This document shows positions 28,776 to 37,001 of a stretch of DNA of 38,135 nucleotides, one piece after another. This stretch comes from Salinicola peritrichatus. GTDB taxonomy: Bacteria > Pseudomonadota > Gammaproteobacteria > Pseudomonadales > Halomonadaceae. The stretch covers positions 1-38,135 of the forward strand of contig NZ_PZJU01000045.1 in assembly GCF_003206715.1 (NCBI RefSeq). The letters run 5' to 3'. Position 1 is the stretch's first letter. Each line of letters starts with the position of its first letter. The translations under genes and the position numbers were made by a program. The notes beneath the pieces were generated by a model. The model saw only the letters and a program-made list of their open reading frames with translations. It was not told where the DNA came from and did not search any database.

Positions 28776-28857
28776 CCCGGCTTAGCGATTGCCGTCCAGC
28801 ACGATCTTGGAAGGCGCTTGAGGTGGCTCTGGCGACGCTGGAGATTTCATCAGCAGT

Positions 28858-28885
28858 CTCAGGCCGCTCTATCAAGCGGCCTGAG
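28858..28885 (-). repeat. Hairpin after the semialdehyde dehydrogenase gene
   Basis: A perfect 11-bp inverted repeat, CTCAGGCCGCT / AGCGGCCTGAG with a 6-base loop, lies about 31 bases past the stop of the dehydrogenase gene. It has no T-run. It shares the core AGGCCGCT / AGCGGCCT with the hairpin at 28511-28538, as a REP-type family would. Confidence 0.5.
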
Positions 28886-28916
28886 GTTGGATTGACGAGA
28901 GTTTGCGTGCTGGCAA

Positions 28917-30494
28917 TCAGCCCTCGCGCTTGCCATCGACCAGCCGGCGCAATCCGAGCGGGTTGTCGTCCTTGACGGCTTCTGGCAGCAGGCCTTGCGG
29001 TAGGTCCTGATAGCAGACCGGACGCAGGAAGCGGAAGATCGCCGCGGTGCCGACCGAGGTGGTACGCGCGTCGGAAGTCGCCGGGAACGGCCCGCCGTGA
29101 ACCATCGCATGGCACACTTCGACACCGGTCGGCCAGCCGTTGGCCAGAATGCGCCCCGCCTTGCGCTCGAGCGTCGGCATCAACGCCCTGGCGGCGTCGA
29201 TATCGGCATCGTCCATCTGCAATGTGGCGGTAAGCTGCCCTTCCAGCACTTCGGCGACACGCTTGACCTCGGCGGCATCGCGGCAGGCGACGATCAGCGA
29301 GGATGCGCCGAAGACTTCGTCCTGGAGCGATTTGTCGGCGATCACATCTTCGCCGGAAGCGACGAACAGCGCGCTCTGGCACTGGTTGGCACCTTCGCCC
29401 TCCAATCCACGCGCCACTTCGCGAACCTTGCTGTTCGTCGCCAGCGCATTGACGCCCTGACCGTACGCCTCGTGAATCCCCGGCGTCAGCATCGTCTGGG
29501 CCGTGCTGCTCTTGAGCGTTTCGCCCGCCGCCTCGATGAAGGCATCCAGCCCCGGTCCCTGTACCGCGATCACCAGCCCCGGATTGGTACAGAACTGCCC
29601 CGCGCCCATGTTGAGCGAGCCGACGAACGCCTCGCCCAGTGCCTTGCCGCGCGCCTCGAGCGCCGCCGGCAACAGGAACACCGGATTGATGCTGCTCATC
29701 TCGGCGTAGAACGGAATCGGCTCCGGGCGACGCTGGGCGATCTCCAGCAATGCCAAGCCTCCCTTGCGCGAGCCGGTGAAACCGCCGGCCTTGATGCGCG
29801 GGTCGGCGACCAGTGCCTGGCCGACCTCGAAACCGGAATCGTGCAGCATCGAGAACACGCCTTCCGGCAGCCCGCACTTCTTGACCGCCGCCTGGATCGC
29901 GCGACCGACCATTTCGCAGGTTCCCGGATGCGCCGGGTGAGCCTTGACCACCACCGGACAGCCCGCTGCCAGCGCGGACGCGGTATCGCCGCCGGCGACC
30001 GAGAACGCCAGCGGGAAGTTGCTCGCGCCGAACACCGCCACCGGGCCCAGCGCGACATGGCGCTGGCGCAGGTCGTTGCGCGGCAGCGGCTGGCGATCCG
30101 GCAGCGCCGGGTCGATACGTACGTCGAGCCACTCGCCGGCGCGCACGGTATTGGCGAACAGTCGCAGCTGGCCGCAGGTACGGCCGCGTTCCCCCTGGAT
30201 GCGGCCCTGTGGCAGGCCGGATTCCGCCACCGCTCGCTCCACCAGCGCATCGCCGATCGCCTCGATCTCGTCGGCCACGGTTTCGAGAAACTTGGCCCGC
30301 TCCTCGAGCGAGGTTTCGCGATAGGTATCGAACGCGGTCCAGGCCAGTTCACAGGCCCGTGCGACATCTTCCGGCGTGCCGCCGGGAAATTCGGGCGAAA
30401 GACGCTCCCCCGTGGCCGGATTGATGGCCACGATGGGATCACGACTGCCTTTTACGCTCTGCTGCCCAATCAGTAATTCGCCAGTCAGATTCAC
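28917..30494 (-). CDS. 2-oxoglutarate semialdehyde dehydrogenase (2,5-dioxovalerate dehydrogenase)
   Basis: NAD(P)-dependent oxidation of 2-oxoglutarate semialdehyde to 2-oxoglutarate, the last step of aldarate breakdown. The protein is 525 residues, the size of the type III enzymes. It has the aldehyde dehydrogenase fold: cofactor region [21 protein letters not shown] (150-170), FTGSRKGG, general base Glu265 in [10 protein letters not shown] and nucleophile Cys302 in [10 protein letters not shown]. The GTG at 30494 is chosen because AGGAGG precedes it at ideal spacing; the frame continues upstream to 30683, but that part overlaps the regulator gene and is not conserved. The uronate and glucarate genes upstream fix the pathway. 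Confidence 0.92.
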   Translation of the reverse strand: MNLTGELLIGQQSVKGSRDPIVAINPATGERLSPEFPGGTPEDVARACELAWTAFDTYRETSLEERAKFLETVADEIEAIGDALVERAVAESGLPQGRIQGERGRTCGQLRLFANTVRAGEWLDVRIDPALPDRQPLPRNDLRQRHVALGPVAVFGASNFPLAFSVAGGDTASALAAGCPVVVKAHPAHPGTCEMVGRAIQAAVKKCGLPEGVFSMLHDSGFEVGQALVADPRIKAGGFTGSRKGGLALLEIAQRRPEPIPFYAEMSSINPVFLLPAALEARGKALGEAFVGSLNMGAGQFCTNPGLVIAVQGPGLDAFIEAAGETLKSSTAQTMLTPGIHEAYGQGVNALATNSKVREVARGLEGEGANQCQSALFVASGEDVIADKSLQDEVFGASSLIVACRDAAEVKRVAEVLEGQLTATLQMDDADIDAARALMPTLERKAGRILANGWPTGVEVCHAMVHGGPFPATSDARTTSVGTAAIFRFLRPVCYQDLPQGLLPEAVKDDNPLGLRRLVDGKREG

Positions 30495-30538
30495 GTTGCC
30501 TCCTAGAAAATGAAGAGTGGGAAGCGTCGACGTCACCG

Positions 30539-30579
30539 CGCTCGCGAGCGCTTCGACGCCGAGGCCGACGCCGGCCTCG
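30539..30579 (-). repeat. Double hairpin between the GntR and dehydrogenase genes
   Basis: The 106-base spacer holds the 12-base palindrome CGCTCGCGAGCG (30539-30550) and a stem CGAGGCC / GGCCTCG with a 6-base loop (30560-30579). No T-run follows either. They may attenuate or stabilise a shared transcript. Confidence 0.4.
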
Positions 30580-30600
30580 CGACGCGAACCAGCGATCAGC

Positions 30601-31344
30601 CTATGCTTCGGATCGATCCTGATAGGCGGCGTAGTTTTCGTACGCCCGTTTGAGATGGCGGTGCATGGCATCGCGTGCCACATCGCTCTGTCCCAAGATT
30701 ACCGCCTCGAGAATCTCGGCATGCTCGTGCGCGACTCTTTCAAGGTAGTAAGTAACGGTCGCCGGGTCGAGTTCCACCGCGAGCAACTTGGTGCGCGGAA
30801 TCGCGCCTTCGTTGAGCTGTTCGTAAAGCGAAGCGAAGAACGGGTTATGCGTCGCCTCGACGATCGCCCGATGGAATACATAGTCTTCGTGGCGCGCTTG
30901 ACTGCCGGCCTCGCAGGCGGCGAGGAACTCCGCGTGCGCCGCCTCGAGCGCCTCGATGTCCGCGGCCGTATGGCGCTCCGCGGCCAGGGCAGCGGCCTGG
31001 GCGTCGAGGGTGATGCGCAGCTCCAGCACGTGAAGAATATCCTCGACGGTCGTCGCGCTGATGCGACGCACGGGGAAGGCGCTCTCCGGGGCGGATCTCA
31101 GCACCCGCGTGCCGATGCCACGGCGCGTCTCGACCAGCCCCATCGACTTGAGATGAGCGATGGCCTCGCGCACGGCGGTCCGGCTGACGCCGAACATCTC
31201 GCACAGCTGGCTTTCGGTCGGCAGTTTGTCGCCGACGGCGATCTTCCCCTGCGTGATCAGAGCCTCCAACTGCTGAGCGATCTGGCGCGAAAGGCTCTCC
31301 TGCATCGAGATGCGCTGCACCGTCCAGGCCTGGGTCTGCTCCAT
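30601..31344 (-). CDS. FadR-type (FCD) GntR regulator of the uronate cluster
   Basis: A 247-residue regulator. The N-terminal winged helix (about 15-80) has [37 protein letters not shown] in pieces typical of GntR. The C-terminal all-helical FCD domain (about 100-230) has candidate metal ligands in [16 protein letters not shown] and the [12 protein letters not shown] helix; it would sense a sugar acid. FCD regulators often repress the catabolic genes around them (as UxuR/ExuR do) and are released by the substrate or an intermediate. Its place inside the cluster makes it the local regulator; this is inference. Confidence 0.87.
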   Translation of the reverse strand: MEQTQAWTVQRISMQESLSRQIAQQLEALITQGKIAVGDKLPTESQLCEMFGVSRTAVREAIAHLKSMGLVETRRGIGTRVLRSAPESAFPVRRISATTVEDILHVLELRITLDAQAAALAAERHTAADIEALEAAHAEFLAACEAGSQARHEDYVFHRAIVEATHNPFFASLYEQLNEGAIPRTKLLAVELDPATVTYYLERVAHEHAEILEAVILGQSDVARDAMHRHLKRAYENYAAYQDRSEA

Positions 31345-31392
31345 CGTGTCTTCTACCTCTTCATAAACGCCTCATGGCGCCGGTCCGGTTTA

Positions 31393-31535
31393 AGAACCTG
31401 TCTACGATCTGCTGCGCGTCGGCCAAACAGTGTTGAAAACACTTTCGGAATGCTCATTTAACCCCATGTAAACTCCGCTTCCTCAAGCGTTTCCGCCTCG
31501 TTTGGCTCTAGCTCGCGAGATCGTAAACAGATTCT
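31393..31535. repeat. MITE-like element with 18-bp terminal inverted repeats (second family)
   Basis: A 143-base element. The left end AGAACCTGTCTACGATCT (31393-31410) matches the reverse complement of the right end (31518-31535) at 16 of 18 bases. The interior is also imperfectly self-complementary (GCCAAAC near the left side against GTTTGGC near the right), so the whole folds as one long hairpin. It carries no gene. It lies between udh and the gntR regulator. It is unrelated to the repeat at 16236/37002. Only this copy is in the window. Confidence 0.8.
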
Positions 31536-31562
31536 AAAATGCGAGCATATCAGCTTGCTCCC
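31536..31562 (-). terminator. Possible weak terminator after udh
   Basis: On the minus strand, about 25 bases past the udh stop, GAGCA / TGCTC arms (31543-31547, 31556-31560) with an 8-base loop precede GCATTTTAG. The stem is short and the T-run is only four bases. It directly adjoins the MITE-like element. Confidence 0.3.
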
Positions 31563-31585
31563 GCGTGGCGGGACTCAGAGCCCGT

Positions 31586-32386
31586 TCACGCATCGTCGGG
31601 ATGGCCTAGCGTGACGAACTTGCCACCCTGATAAACCACGGCCGGGTCCGCGGGATCGAGCTTGCCGTCAGCCGCCTCGACTTCGGCGCGCCAGGGCGCG
31701 GAACTCTCGCGGGGCTTCCAGCCGAGGAAGCGCGCGCGGTGGTTGTCCCACCACTGCTCGTCGTTGTCGGAAGCGCCGTAGACCACAGTATGACCGAGCT
31801 TGGGTGCCCGGAAGGCACGCTCGATCAGTGCCAGGAAATCCTCGACGCCGAGCCAGGTGGCCAGCATGCGGGTGTCCTTGGGCTGTGGAAAGCAGGAGCC
31901 GATGCGCACGCTCAGCGTCTCGACCGCGAACTTGTCGTGATAGAGACTCGCCAGATCCTCGCCAAAGCACTTGGAGACGCCGTAGAGAGAATCCGGACGG
32001 CGCGGGACGCTGCTATCGAGGCGCGCCGTGCGCTCGTAGAAACCGATGACATGGTTGGAACTGGCGAATACGATACGCGGCCTGCCCTGCTTGCGGGCCG
32101 CTTCAAAGAGATTGTAAGCGCCGATGATATTGGCCTGGAGTATGTCCTCCCAGGGCTTTTCGACCGAGATGCCGCCGAGGTGAACGATACCGTCGCAGCC
32201 GGCGACGAGGCGCGAAACCGCAGCCGCGTCGGATAGCTCGCAGGCAACGATCTCTTCGTGATCGGCCGCCGTGCCCAGATCGGCGATATCGGAAAGGCGC
32301 ACGTTTCTGGCCAGCCGGGCAAGATGCGGCCGGATCGCCCGGCCCACGCCACCGGCGGCGCCGGTGACCAGTAATCGATTCAACAT
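31586..32386 (-). CDS. udh: Uronate dehydrogenase Udh
   Basis: NAD-dependent oxidation of D-glucuronate and D-galacturonate to the aldarolactones. A 266-residue extended short-chain dehydrogenase: glycine motif GAAGGVG (9-15), Ser110 in FASSNHVIGFY, and catalytic YxxxK (Tyr135, Lys139) in YGVSKCFGED. Length and the motifs HLGGISVEKPW and RIGSCFPQP are typical of bacterial Udh rather than of sugar-nucleotide epimerases. It has a good ribosome site (AAGGAG). It lies 66 bases after dctM, which suggests cotranscription with the transporter. Confidence 0.92.
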   Translation of the reverse strand: MLNRLLVTGAAGGVGRAIRPHLARLARNVRLSDIADLGTAADHEEIVACELSDAAAVSRLVAGCDGIVHLGGISVEKPWEDILQANIIGAYNLFEAARKQGRPRIVFASSNHVIGFYERTARLDSSVPRRPDSLYGVSKCFGEDLASLYHDKFAVETLSVRIGSCFPQPKDTRMLATWLGVEDFLALIERAFRAPKLGHTVVYGASDNDEQWWDNHRARFLGWKPRESSAPWRAEVEAADGKLDPADPAVVYQGGKFVTLGHPDDA

Positions 32387-32411
32387 GGTGTCGTCTCCTT
32401 GAATGGGTTAC

Positions 32412-32430
32412 GGGCGCCGCCACGGCGCCC
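32412..32430 (-). repeat. Stem-loop between dctM and udh
   Basis: A perfect 8-bp stem, GGGCGCCG / CGGCGCCC with a 3-base loop, sits in the 66-base spacer. No T-run follows, so readthrough into udh is expected. It may protect the upstream mRNA from 3' decay. Confidence 0.45.
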
Positions 32431-32452
32431 CTCCAAAAGGCTCCGGGGCGGA

Positions 32453-33733
32453 CTACCGCAGCAGTTCCGGCAGCCCGAGCGAGATCGCCGGCACGTACGT
32501 CACCAGCATCAGCACCGCGAACAGCGCCAGATAGAACGGCCAGATGGTCTTCACCGTCTGTTCGATCTTGATACCGCCGATGGCGCTACCGACGAACAGG
32601 CACCCCCCCACCGGCGGCGTGCACAGGCCGACCCCCAGGTTCATCATCATCAGAATGCCGAACTGGATCGGATCCATGCCGAACTGCTGCGCCACCGGCA
32701 GGAAGATCGGCGTGCAGATCAGGATCAAGGGCGCCATGTCCATGATCATGCCGAGCGCCAGCAACAGCAGGTTGAGCAACAGCAGGATGACGTAGGGGTT
32801 GTCGGAAATCGAGGTCAGCGCTCCCACCAGCAATTCCGGCACGTTGTAGAGCGCCAGCAGATAGGAGAACGCCGAGGCGCAGCCGACCAGAATCATCACC
32901 AGCGCGGTGGTCTTGACCGCCTGGTAGACCGCGGCCTTGAAGGCCTCCCAGCGCAGCTCGCGGTAGACCAATCCGGTAATCACGATGGCGTAGATGGCGC
33001 CGAACGCGCCGGACTCCGTCACCGTGAGGATACCGGAGAGCACCCCGCCGACGATGATCACCGCCGTCAACAACCCCGGCAGCGAGGCGAAGAAGCTGAT
33101 GACCAGCGCCGCCCACCCCGGAAACGCCTCGCCGCCATAGCCGCGCTTGACCGCCACGACATAGGCCGCCACCGCCAGCGCGAGACACATCAGCACGCCC
33201 GGCACGATACCGGCGATGAACAGCTGGGTGACGGAGATCCCGCCGCCGGCGGCCACGGCATAGAGGATCATGTTGTGGCTCGGCGGGATCACCACCCCGG
33301 CGATCGACGACGTCACGGTGACGTTGACCGCATAATCGGTGTCGTAGCCCTTCTCCTTCATCACCGGAATCAGAATCGAACCCAGCGCCGAGGTATCGGC
33401 CACCGCCGAGCCGGAAATCCCGCCGAACAGCATCGACGACGTGACGTTGACCATCCCCAGCCCGCCGCGCATGCGTCCGACGGCCGCCGAGGCGAAACGC
33501 ACCAGGCGGCGCGAGATACCGCCATGCAGCATCAATTCGCCGGCAAAGATGAAAAACGGAATCGCCAATAGCGAAAACACCGAAATGCCCGAAACGATGC
33601 GCTGAAAGCCAACGAACAGCGGCAATCCTTCGTACAGGAAGGTGACGATCGCGGCGAGGCCGACGGCGAAGGCGATGGGCGCGCCGACGACCAGGCCGAG
33701 CAGGAAGACACCGAAGAGTATCGCCAGTCCCAT
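32453..33733 (-). CDS. dctM: TRAP transporter large permease subunit (DctM)
   Basis: A 426-residue, twelve-helix membrane protein of the DctM family, which forms the sodium-coupled transport channel of TRAP importers. Family blocks seen are FIFAGELMLHGGISRRLVRFA, MLFGGISGSAVADTSALGSI and PPSHNMILYAVAAGG. ATG at 33733 is 3 bases past the dctQ stop, with GGAG inside the end of dctQ. The substrate is inferred from the operon to be a hexuronate or aldarate. Confidence 0.95.
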   Translation of the reverse strand: MGLAILFGVFLLGLVVGAPIAFAVGLAAIVTFLYEGLPLFVGFQRIVSGISVFSLLAIPFFIFAGELMLHGGISRRLVRFASAAVGRMRGGLGMVNVTSSMLFGGISGSAVADTSALGSILIPVMKEKGYDTDYAVNVTVTSSIAGVVIPPSHNMILYAVAAGGGISVTQLFIAGIVPGVLMCLALAVAAYVVAVKRGYGGEAFPGWAALVISFFASLPGLLTAVIIVGGVLSGILTVTESGAFGAIYAIVITGLVYRELRWEAFKAAVYQAVKTTALVMILVGCASAFSYLLALYNVPELLVGALTSISDNPYVILLLLNLLLLALGMIMDMAPLILICTPIFLPVAQQFGMDPIQFGILMMMNLGVGLCTPPVGGCLFVGSAIGGIKIEQTVKTIWPFYLALFAVLMLVTYVPAISLGLPELLR

Positions 33734-33736
33734 GGT

Positions 33737-34258
33737 TCAGTCTCCTGCCCGTGCGCCCGGGATCAGGCGTCGAATGAGGTTGGCGGCGGTGAATATCACC
33801 AGCAGTACACCGCAGATCACCAGTGGCGCCGCGCGCCAGCTTTCCGACAGGCCAATCATCGGAATCGGCCGCCCCATGTTGCTCAGCATCATCTGCCAGC
33901 CCTGCCACGCCATGAAGGCGCCGAACAGGATCACGAAACCGTCGGCCACGGCATGCATGATCGCGCGCGGTATGCGTGGCGCGCCCTCGCGCAGAAAGTC
34001 GATGCTCAGGTGCGAATTGAAGCGCACCCCGGCGGCGGCTCCGAGGCAAGTGATATAGACCACGATCAGCAGCGACGACTGCTCGATCCAGGTCGGCGTA
34101 TCGTTGAGCACGTAGCGCCCGAATACCAGCCAGCCGAACGAAAAGATCAAAAACACCAACAGGACGCCGGCGACGATCAGGCACAATCGCGCCAGGCCAT
34201 CCAGAACCCTGTCGCATGTCGAGCGCGTATCCGCGGCGGAATCCGAAGCGTTGTCCAC
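33737..34258 (-). CDS. dctQ: TRAP transporter small permease subunit (DctQ), GTG start
   Basis: A 173-residue protein with four hydrophobic helices (starting about residues 30, 66, 108 and 148) and the family-like features FGRYVLNDTPTWIEQ and GAAAGVRFNSHLSIDFL. It pairs with DctM in the TRAP membrane complex. The start is a GTG at 34258, preceded by GAGGTG at good spacing. It follows dctP after 83 bases that contain a 10-bp stem-loop. Confidence 0.93.
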   Translation of the reverse strand: MDNASDSAADTRSTCDRVLDGLARLCLIVAGVLLVFLIFSFGWLVFGRYVLNDTPTWIEQSSLLIVVYITCLGAAAGVRFNSHLSIDFLREGAPRIPRAIMHAVADGFVILFGAFMAWQGWQMMLSNMGRPIPMIGLSESWRAAPLVICGVLLVIFTAANLIRRLIPGARAGD

Positions 34259-34290
34259 GATGAAATCACCTCGAAACTGACGGAGACAGA

Positions 34291-34332
34291 CGCCGGGCCC
34301 TGGCCCTCAACAATCCGGCAAGGGGCCCGGCG
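34291..34332 (-). repeat. 10-bp stem-loop between dctP and dctQ
   Basis: Perfect arms CGCCGGGCCC (34291-34300) and GGGCCCGGCG (34323-34332) enclose 22 bases. It lies about 10 bases past the dctP stop. Such hairpins are common after binding-protein genes, where they protect the upstream message and let the binding protein be made in excess over the permeases. Confidence 0.6.
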
Positions 34333-34341
34333 ATGTTTGGC

Positions 34342-35343
34342 TTACTCGGTCTGACGGATGTCGTCGATCAGCGCTTCCATGTCGGGATGCGCTTCGATGA
34401 AGGATTGATAGATCGGCTTCATTTTTGCCTGGAAAGCCGCCTTGTCCTTCACCTGGTTGATTTTCACACCGGCCTGCTCGACGACTTCCTGGCTCTTCTC
34501 GACGCGCTCCGCCCATAGCTTGCGCTGTTCCTGAGCCGCGTTTTCGGCGGCGGTGCGCACGATCGACTTGTCCTCGTCGGAGAGCTCGTCCCAGCTCGAT
34601 TCGGCGATGCACAGACACTCCGGAATGATCAGGTGGTCGGTCTCGGAGAAGTACTTGGCCACCTCGTAGTGGTTGCTGGATTCGAACGAGGGAAAGTTGT
34701 TTTCGGCACCATCGATGACACCGGTCTTGAGCGACTGAAATACCTCGCCATAGGGCATCGGGGTAGCGTTACCGCCGAGCGCATCGACCATCTGCACGTA
34801 GAGGTCGTTGTTCATCACCCGCAGTTTCAGCCCCTTGACATCATCCGGCTCTTCGATGGGATGGTCGGTGTTGTAGAAGCTGCGCGATCCCGAACCGAAC
34901 CAGGACAGCGCGATCAGGTTCTTTTCGGCCAGCGCATCGGCAAAGCGCTTGCCGATATCGCCGTCCATGACCCGATACATCTGATCGACATCCTTGAACA
35001 GAAACGGCAGCGACAGCACGTCGGTTTCCGGAACGATCGGCCCCATCGGCCCCATATTGAAGTTACCGAAATCCAGCGCGCCGCTACGTGCCTGATCGAT
35101 GGCGTCGGGCTGATCTCCGAGCACCGCATTGTTATAGACGCGGGGATTGATGCGTCCGTCGGTCTTTTCGGAAACCTCGTCGGCAAACGACTTCAACGCC
35201 AGGGAATTGGGATAGCCGTCGGGATGCACATTCCAGCCGCGCCAATCTTCCGCCTCGGCGGATAAAGAGACGCTCATCAATGCACCGGCCGTCGCCAATG
35301 CCGCTAGCGACAGCGGAATTCTGGAATACAGAGAGTAAGACAT
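34342..35343 (-). CDS. dctP: TRAP transporter solute-binding protein (DctP family)
   Basis: A 333-residue periplasmic binding protein: signal peptide (about 1-31, cleavage near AEAED), then the DctP fold with YNNAVLGDQPDAIDQARSGALDFGNFNMGP, the ligand-carboxylate arginine region LKLRVMNND (Arg175) and the hinge GVIDGAENNFPS. Proteins next to Udh in other bacteria bind glucuronate and galacturonate; the same is likely here. It has a strong ribosome site, AAAAAGGAG. It is the first gene of the dctPQM-udh set, downstream of an AT-rich spacer. Confidence 0.94.
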   Translation of the reverse strand: MSYSLYSRIPLSLAALATAGALMSVSLSAEAEDWRGWNVHPDGYPNSLALKSFADEVSEKTDGRINPRVYNNAVLGDQPDAIDQARSGALDFGNFNMGPMGPIVPETDVLSLPFLFKDVDQMYRVMDGDIGKRFADALAEKNLIALSWFGSGSRSFYNTDHPIEEPDDVKGLKLRVMNNDLYVQMVDALGGNATPMPYGEVFQSLKTGVIDGAENNFPSFESSNHYEVAKYFSETDHLIIPECLCIAESSWDELSDEDKSIVRTAAENAAQEQRKLWAERVEKSQEVVEQAGVKINQVKDKAAFQAKMKPIYQSFIEAHPDMEALIDDIRQTE

Positions 35344-35365
35344 GGCGAGCTCCTTTTTAGCGGTG

Positions 35366-35502
35366 ACAACGCTTGTTTGTTATCATCGACAAGGCTGCCA
35401 TACATCATACTTCAGACAACATTAGACTTTGGAAGCGCAGACCAATGTCTAGTTAATCCATTGTAATAGATTAAAATTTCTAGCTTGAATTATTATAATT
35501 CA
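35366..35502 (-). promoter_or_regulatory. AT-rich control region upstream of dctP
   Basis: The 297-base spacer between gudD and dctP is markedly AT-rich between about 35395 and 35530, unlike any other part of the window. It includes a 17-bp dyad TGAATTAT-T-ATAATTCA (35486-35502), which contains TATAAT on the minus strand, and two smaller dyads near the gene, TTGT-N8-ACAA (35377-35392) and ACAA-N3-TTGT (35366-35376). These are candidates for the promoter and for the GntR regulator binding sites. No unambiguous -35/-10 pair was found. Confidence 0.45.
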
Positions 35503-35560
35503 TAGCGTTATGCCAGATTCTTTTTTCTCGTAACAGGAAAGACTTCGCTGGCAAATCATG

Positions 35561-35590
35561 AAAACGGCGAGTTTCAATCCCATCGCCGTT
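35561..35590 (-). terminator. Possible terminator after gudD
   Basis: On the minus strand about 50 bases past the gudD stop, arms AACGGCGA / TCGCCGTT (35563-35570, 35583-35590) enclose 12 bases and end in four T. The T-run is short, so termination may be partial. Confidence 0.4.
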
Positions 35591-35640
35591 CGCTCGCCAG
35601 GGCCGTCTTTCCCTTCGTGACAGTGGAACGATACCGGGCT

Positions 35641-36969
35641 TCAGCGCACCAGGGCGGGCTGCTTGGGATCGAACGTCCAGCCATCGATCAGATACTGCAT
35701 CGCCATGGCATCATTGCGGCTACGCACATCGAGGCGTTTATAGAGCGCGTGAGCCTGCTCGACCTGAGCCATGTCGAGCTTGATGCCGAGCCCCGGCGCC
35801 TGCGGCAGTGTCAGCTTGCCTTCGCGAATCGTGAACGGCCGCTCGGTCAGACGCTGGCCGTCCTGCCAGATCCAGTGGGTATCGATGGCGGTGATATTGC
35901 CCGGACAAGCGGCAGCGACATGCGTCATCATCGCCAGCGACACATCGAAATGGTTGTTGGAATGCGAGCCCCAGGTCATGCCCCATTCGTCGCATAATTC
36001 GCCCACCATCACCGCGCCCTGCATGGTCCAGAAGTGACAATCCGCCAGCGGAATGTCGACCGCGTTGAGCTGAACCGCATACTGCAATTGCTTGAAATCG
36101 GTGGCGATCATGTTGGTCGCCGTGGGCAAGCCGGTGCGCTTCTTGAATTCGGCCATGGTTTCGCGCCCGGACCAGCTCTGCTCCTGGCCGCAGGGGTCCT
36201 CGGCGTAGCTCAGAATATCTTTGATCGGTTCCAGTACCCGCACCGCCTCGTCGAGCGTCCAGGCGCCATTGGGGTCGAGGGTCAGTCGCGCCTCCGGGAA
36301 CGCCTCGTGCAGCGCACGGATGCAGTCGGCCTCCTCCTCGCCGCGCAGCACCCCGCCCTTGAGCTTGAAATCCTTGAAGCCGTAACGATCGAAGGCCGCC
36401 CTGGCCAGATCGGCCACCGCCTCCGGCGTCAATGCCTCGCGGCGGCGCAGCTCGTCCCAGGCGTCGACCGGGTTCTCCGCCCTGGGATACGGCAGATCGG
36501 TCTTGTCGGGATCGCCGAGCAGGAACAGGTAACCGAGTGCTTCGACCTCGTCGCGCTGGCGCCCGTAGCGGCCGAGCAGATCGGCGACCGGCTGTCCCAG
36601 CGCCTGGCCGTAGAGGTCGAACAGCGCCGACTCGATCGCCGTCAGCACGTGGACCGCGACGCGCAGATCGAAGGTCTGGCGGCCCCGCTCCTCGCGACCG
36701 TTGCCTGCCAACACCCGCCGCGCGCGGTTGAGGGTCCGCTTCACCTCATTGACCGGCGTGCCCTCGACCAGCGAGCGGCACTGCTCCAGCCCCTTGAGAA
36801 TGCCGTCGCTGGTCGGAATCTCGCCGACGCCCTGATGGCCGGCATCGTCTTCCAGAATCAGCAGGCAGCGGATGAACCAAGGCGCATGGCCACCGCTCAG
36901 GTTGAGCAGAAAGCTGTCGTAGCCGGCGACCGGCACCACGCTCATCTTGCGGACTTTGGGAAAATTCAT
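35641..36969 (-). CDS. gudD: Glucarate dehydratase GudD
   Basis: Enolase-superfamily enzyme converting D-glucarate (and L-idarate) to 5-keto-4-deoxy-glucarate. It has 442 residues. Active-site features are the KxK pair Lys202/Lys204 in FKDFKLKGG, metal ligands Asp232 (LDPNGAW), Glu257 (YAEDPCG) and Asn286 (TNMIATD), and the catalytic His336 in [10 protein letters not shown]; the Asn ligand and GSHSNNH motif are typical of glucarate dehydratases. ATG at 36969 has CAGGAG at good spacing. The frame runs upstream to 37041, but those residues come from repeat copy 2, so they are not part of the protein. Confidence 0.95.
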   Translation of the reverse strand: MNFPKVRKMSVVPVAGYDSFLLNLSGGHAPWFIRCLLILEDDAGHQGVGEIPTSDGILKGLEQCRSLVEGTPVNEVKRTLNRARRVLAGNGREERGRQTFDLRVAVHVLTAIESALFDLYGQALGQPVADLLGRYGRQRDEVEALGYLFLLGDPDKTDLPYPRAENPVDAWDELRRREALTPEAVADLARAAFDRYGFKDFKLKGGVLRGEEEADCIRALHEAFPEARLTLDPNGAWTLDEAVRVLEPIKDILSYAEDPCGQEQSWSGRETMAEFKKRTGLPTATNMIATDFKQLQYAVQLNAVDIPLADCHFWTMQGAVMVGELCDEWGMTWGSHSNNHFDVSLAMMTHVAAACPGNITAIDTHWIWQDGQRLTERPFTIREGKLTLPQAPGLGIKLDMAQVEQAHALYKRLDVRSRNDAMAMQYLIDGWTFDPKQPALVR

Positions 36970-37001
36970 GCTCGTACTCCTGTCCATGCTCTTATTGATG
37001 A

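Larger units (their letters stand above)
28480..28916. other. 437-base spacer rich in stem-loops, no clear full-length gene
   Basis: This is the only gap over 300 bases. It holds a terminator-like hairpin after the AEC gene (28511-28538), a GC hairpin (28626-28652: CGAGGGGGC / GCCCCCTCG), a pair of adjacent GGA-loop hairpins (28720-28775), a hairpin after the dehydrogenase gene (28858-28885), and two 22-codon open frames on the minus strand (28666-28734 and 28782-28850). The second frame begins in a GGA loop. A dyad TTGTGA-N7-TCACAA sits at 28571-28589. The spacer marks the boundary between the core block and the catabolic cluster. Confidence 0.7.

Noticed and set aside
29097-30476. A 459-codon plus-strand frame opposite the semialdehyde dehydrogenase
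   Set aside because: Antisense shadow of a gene with intact catalytic residues; no ribosome site or motif.
32399-33571. A 390-codon plus-strand frame opposite dctM, rich in His, Gln and Arg
   Set aside because: It is the antisense reading of a hydrophobic membrane protein, which gives such composition automatically.
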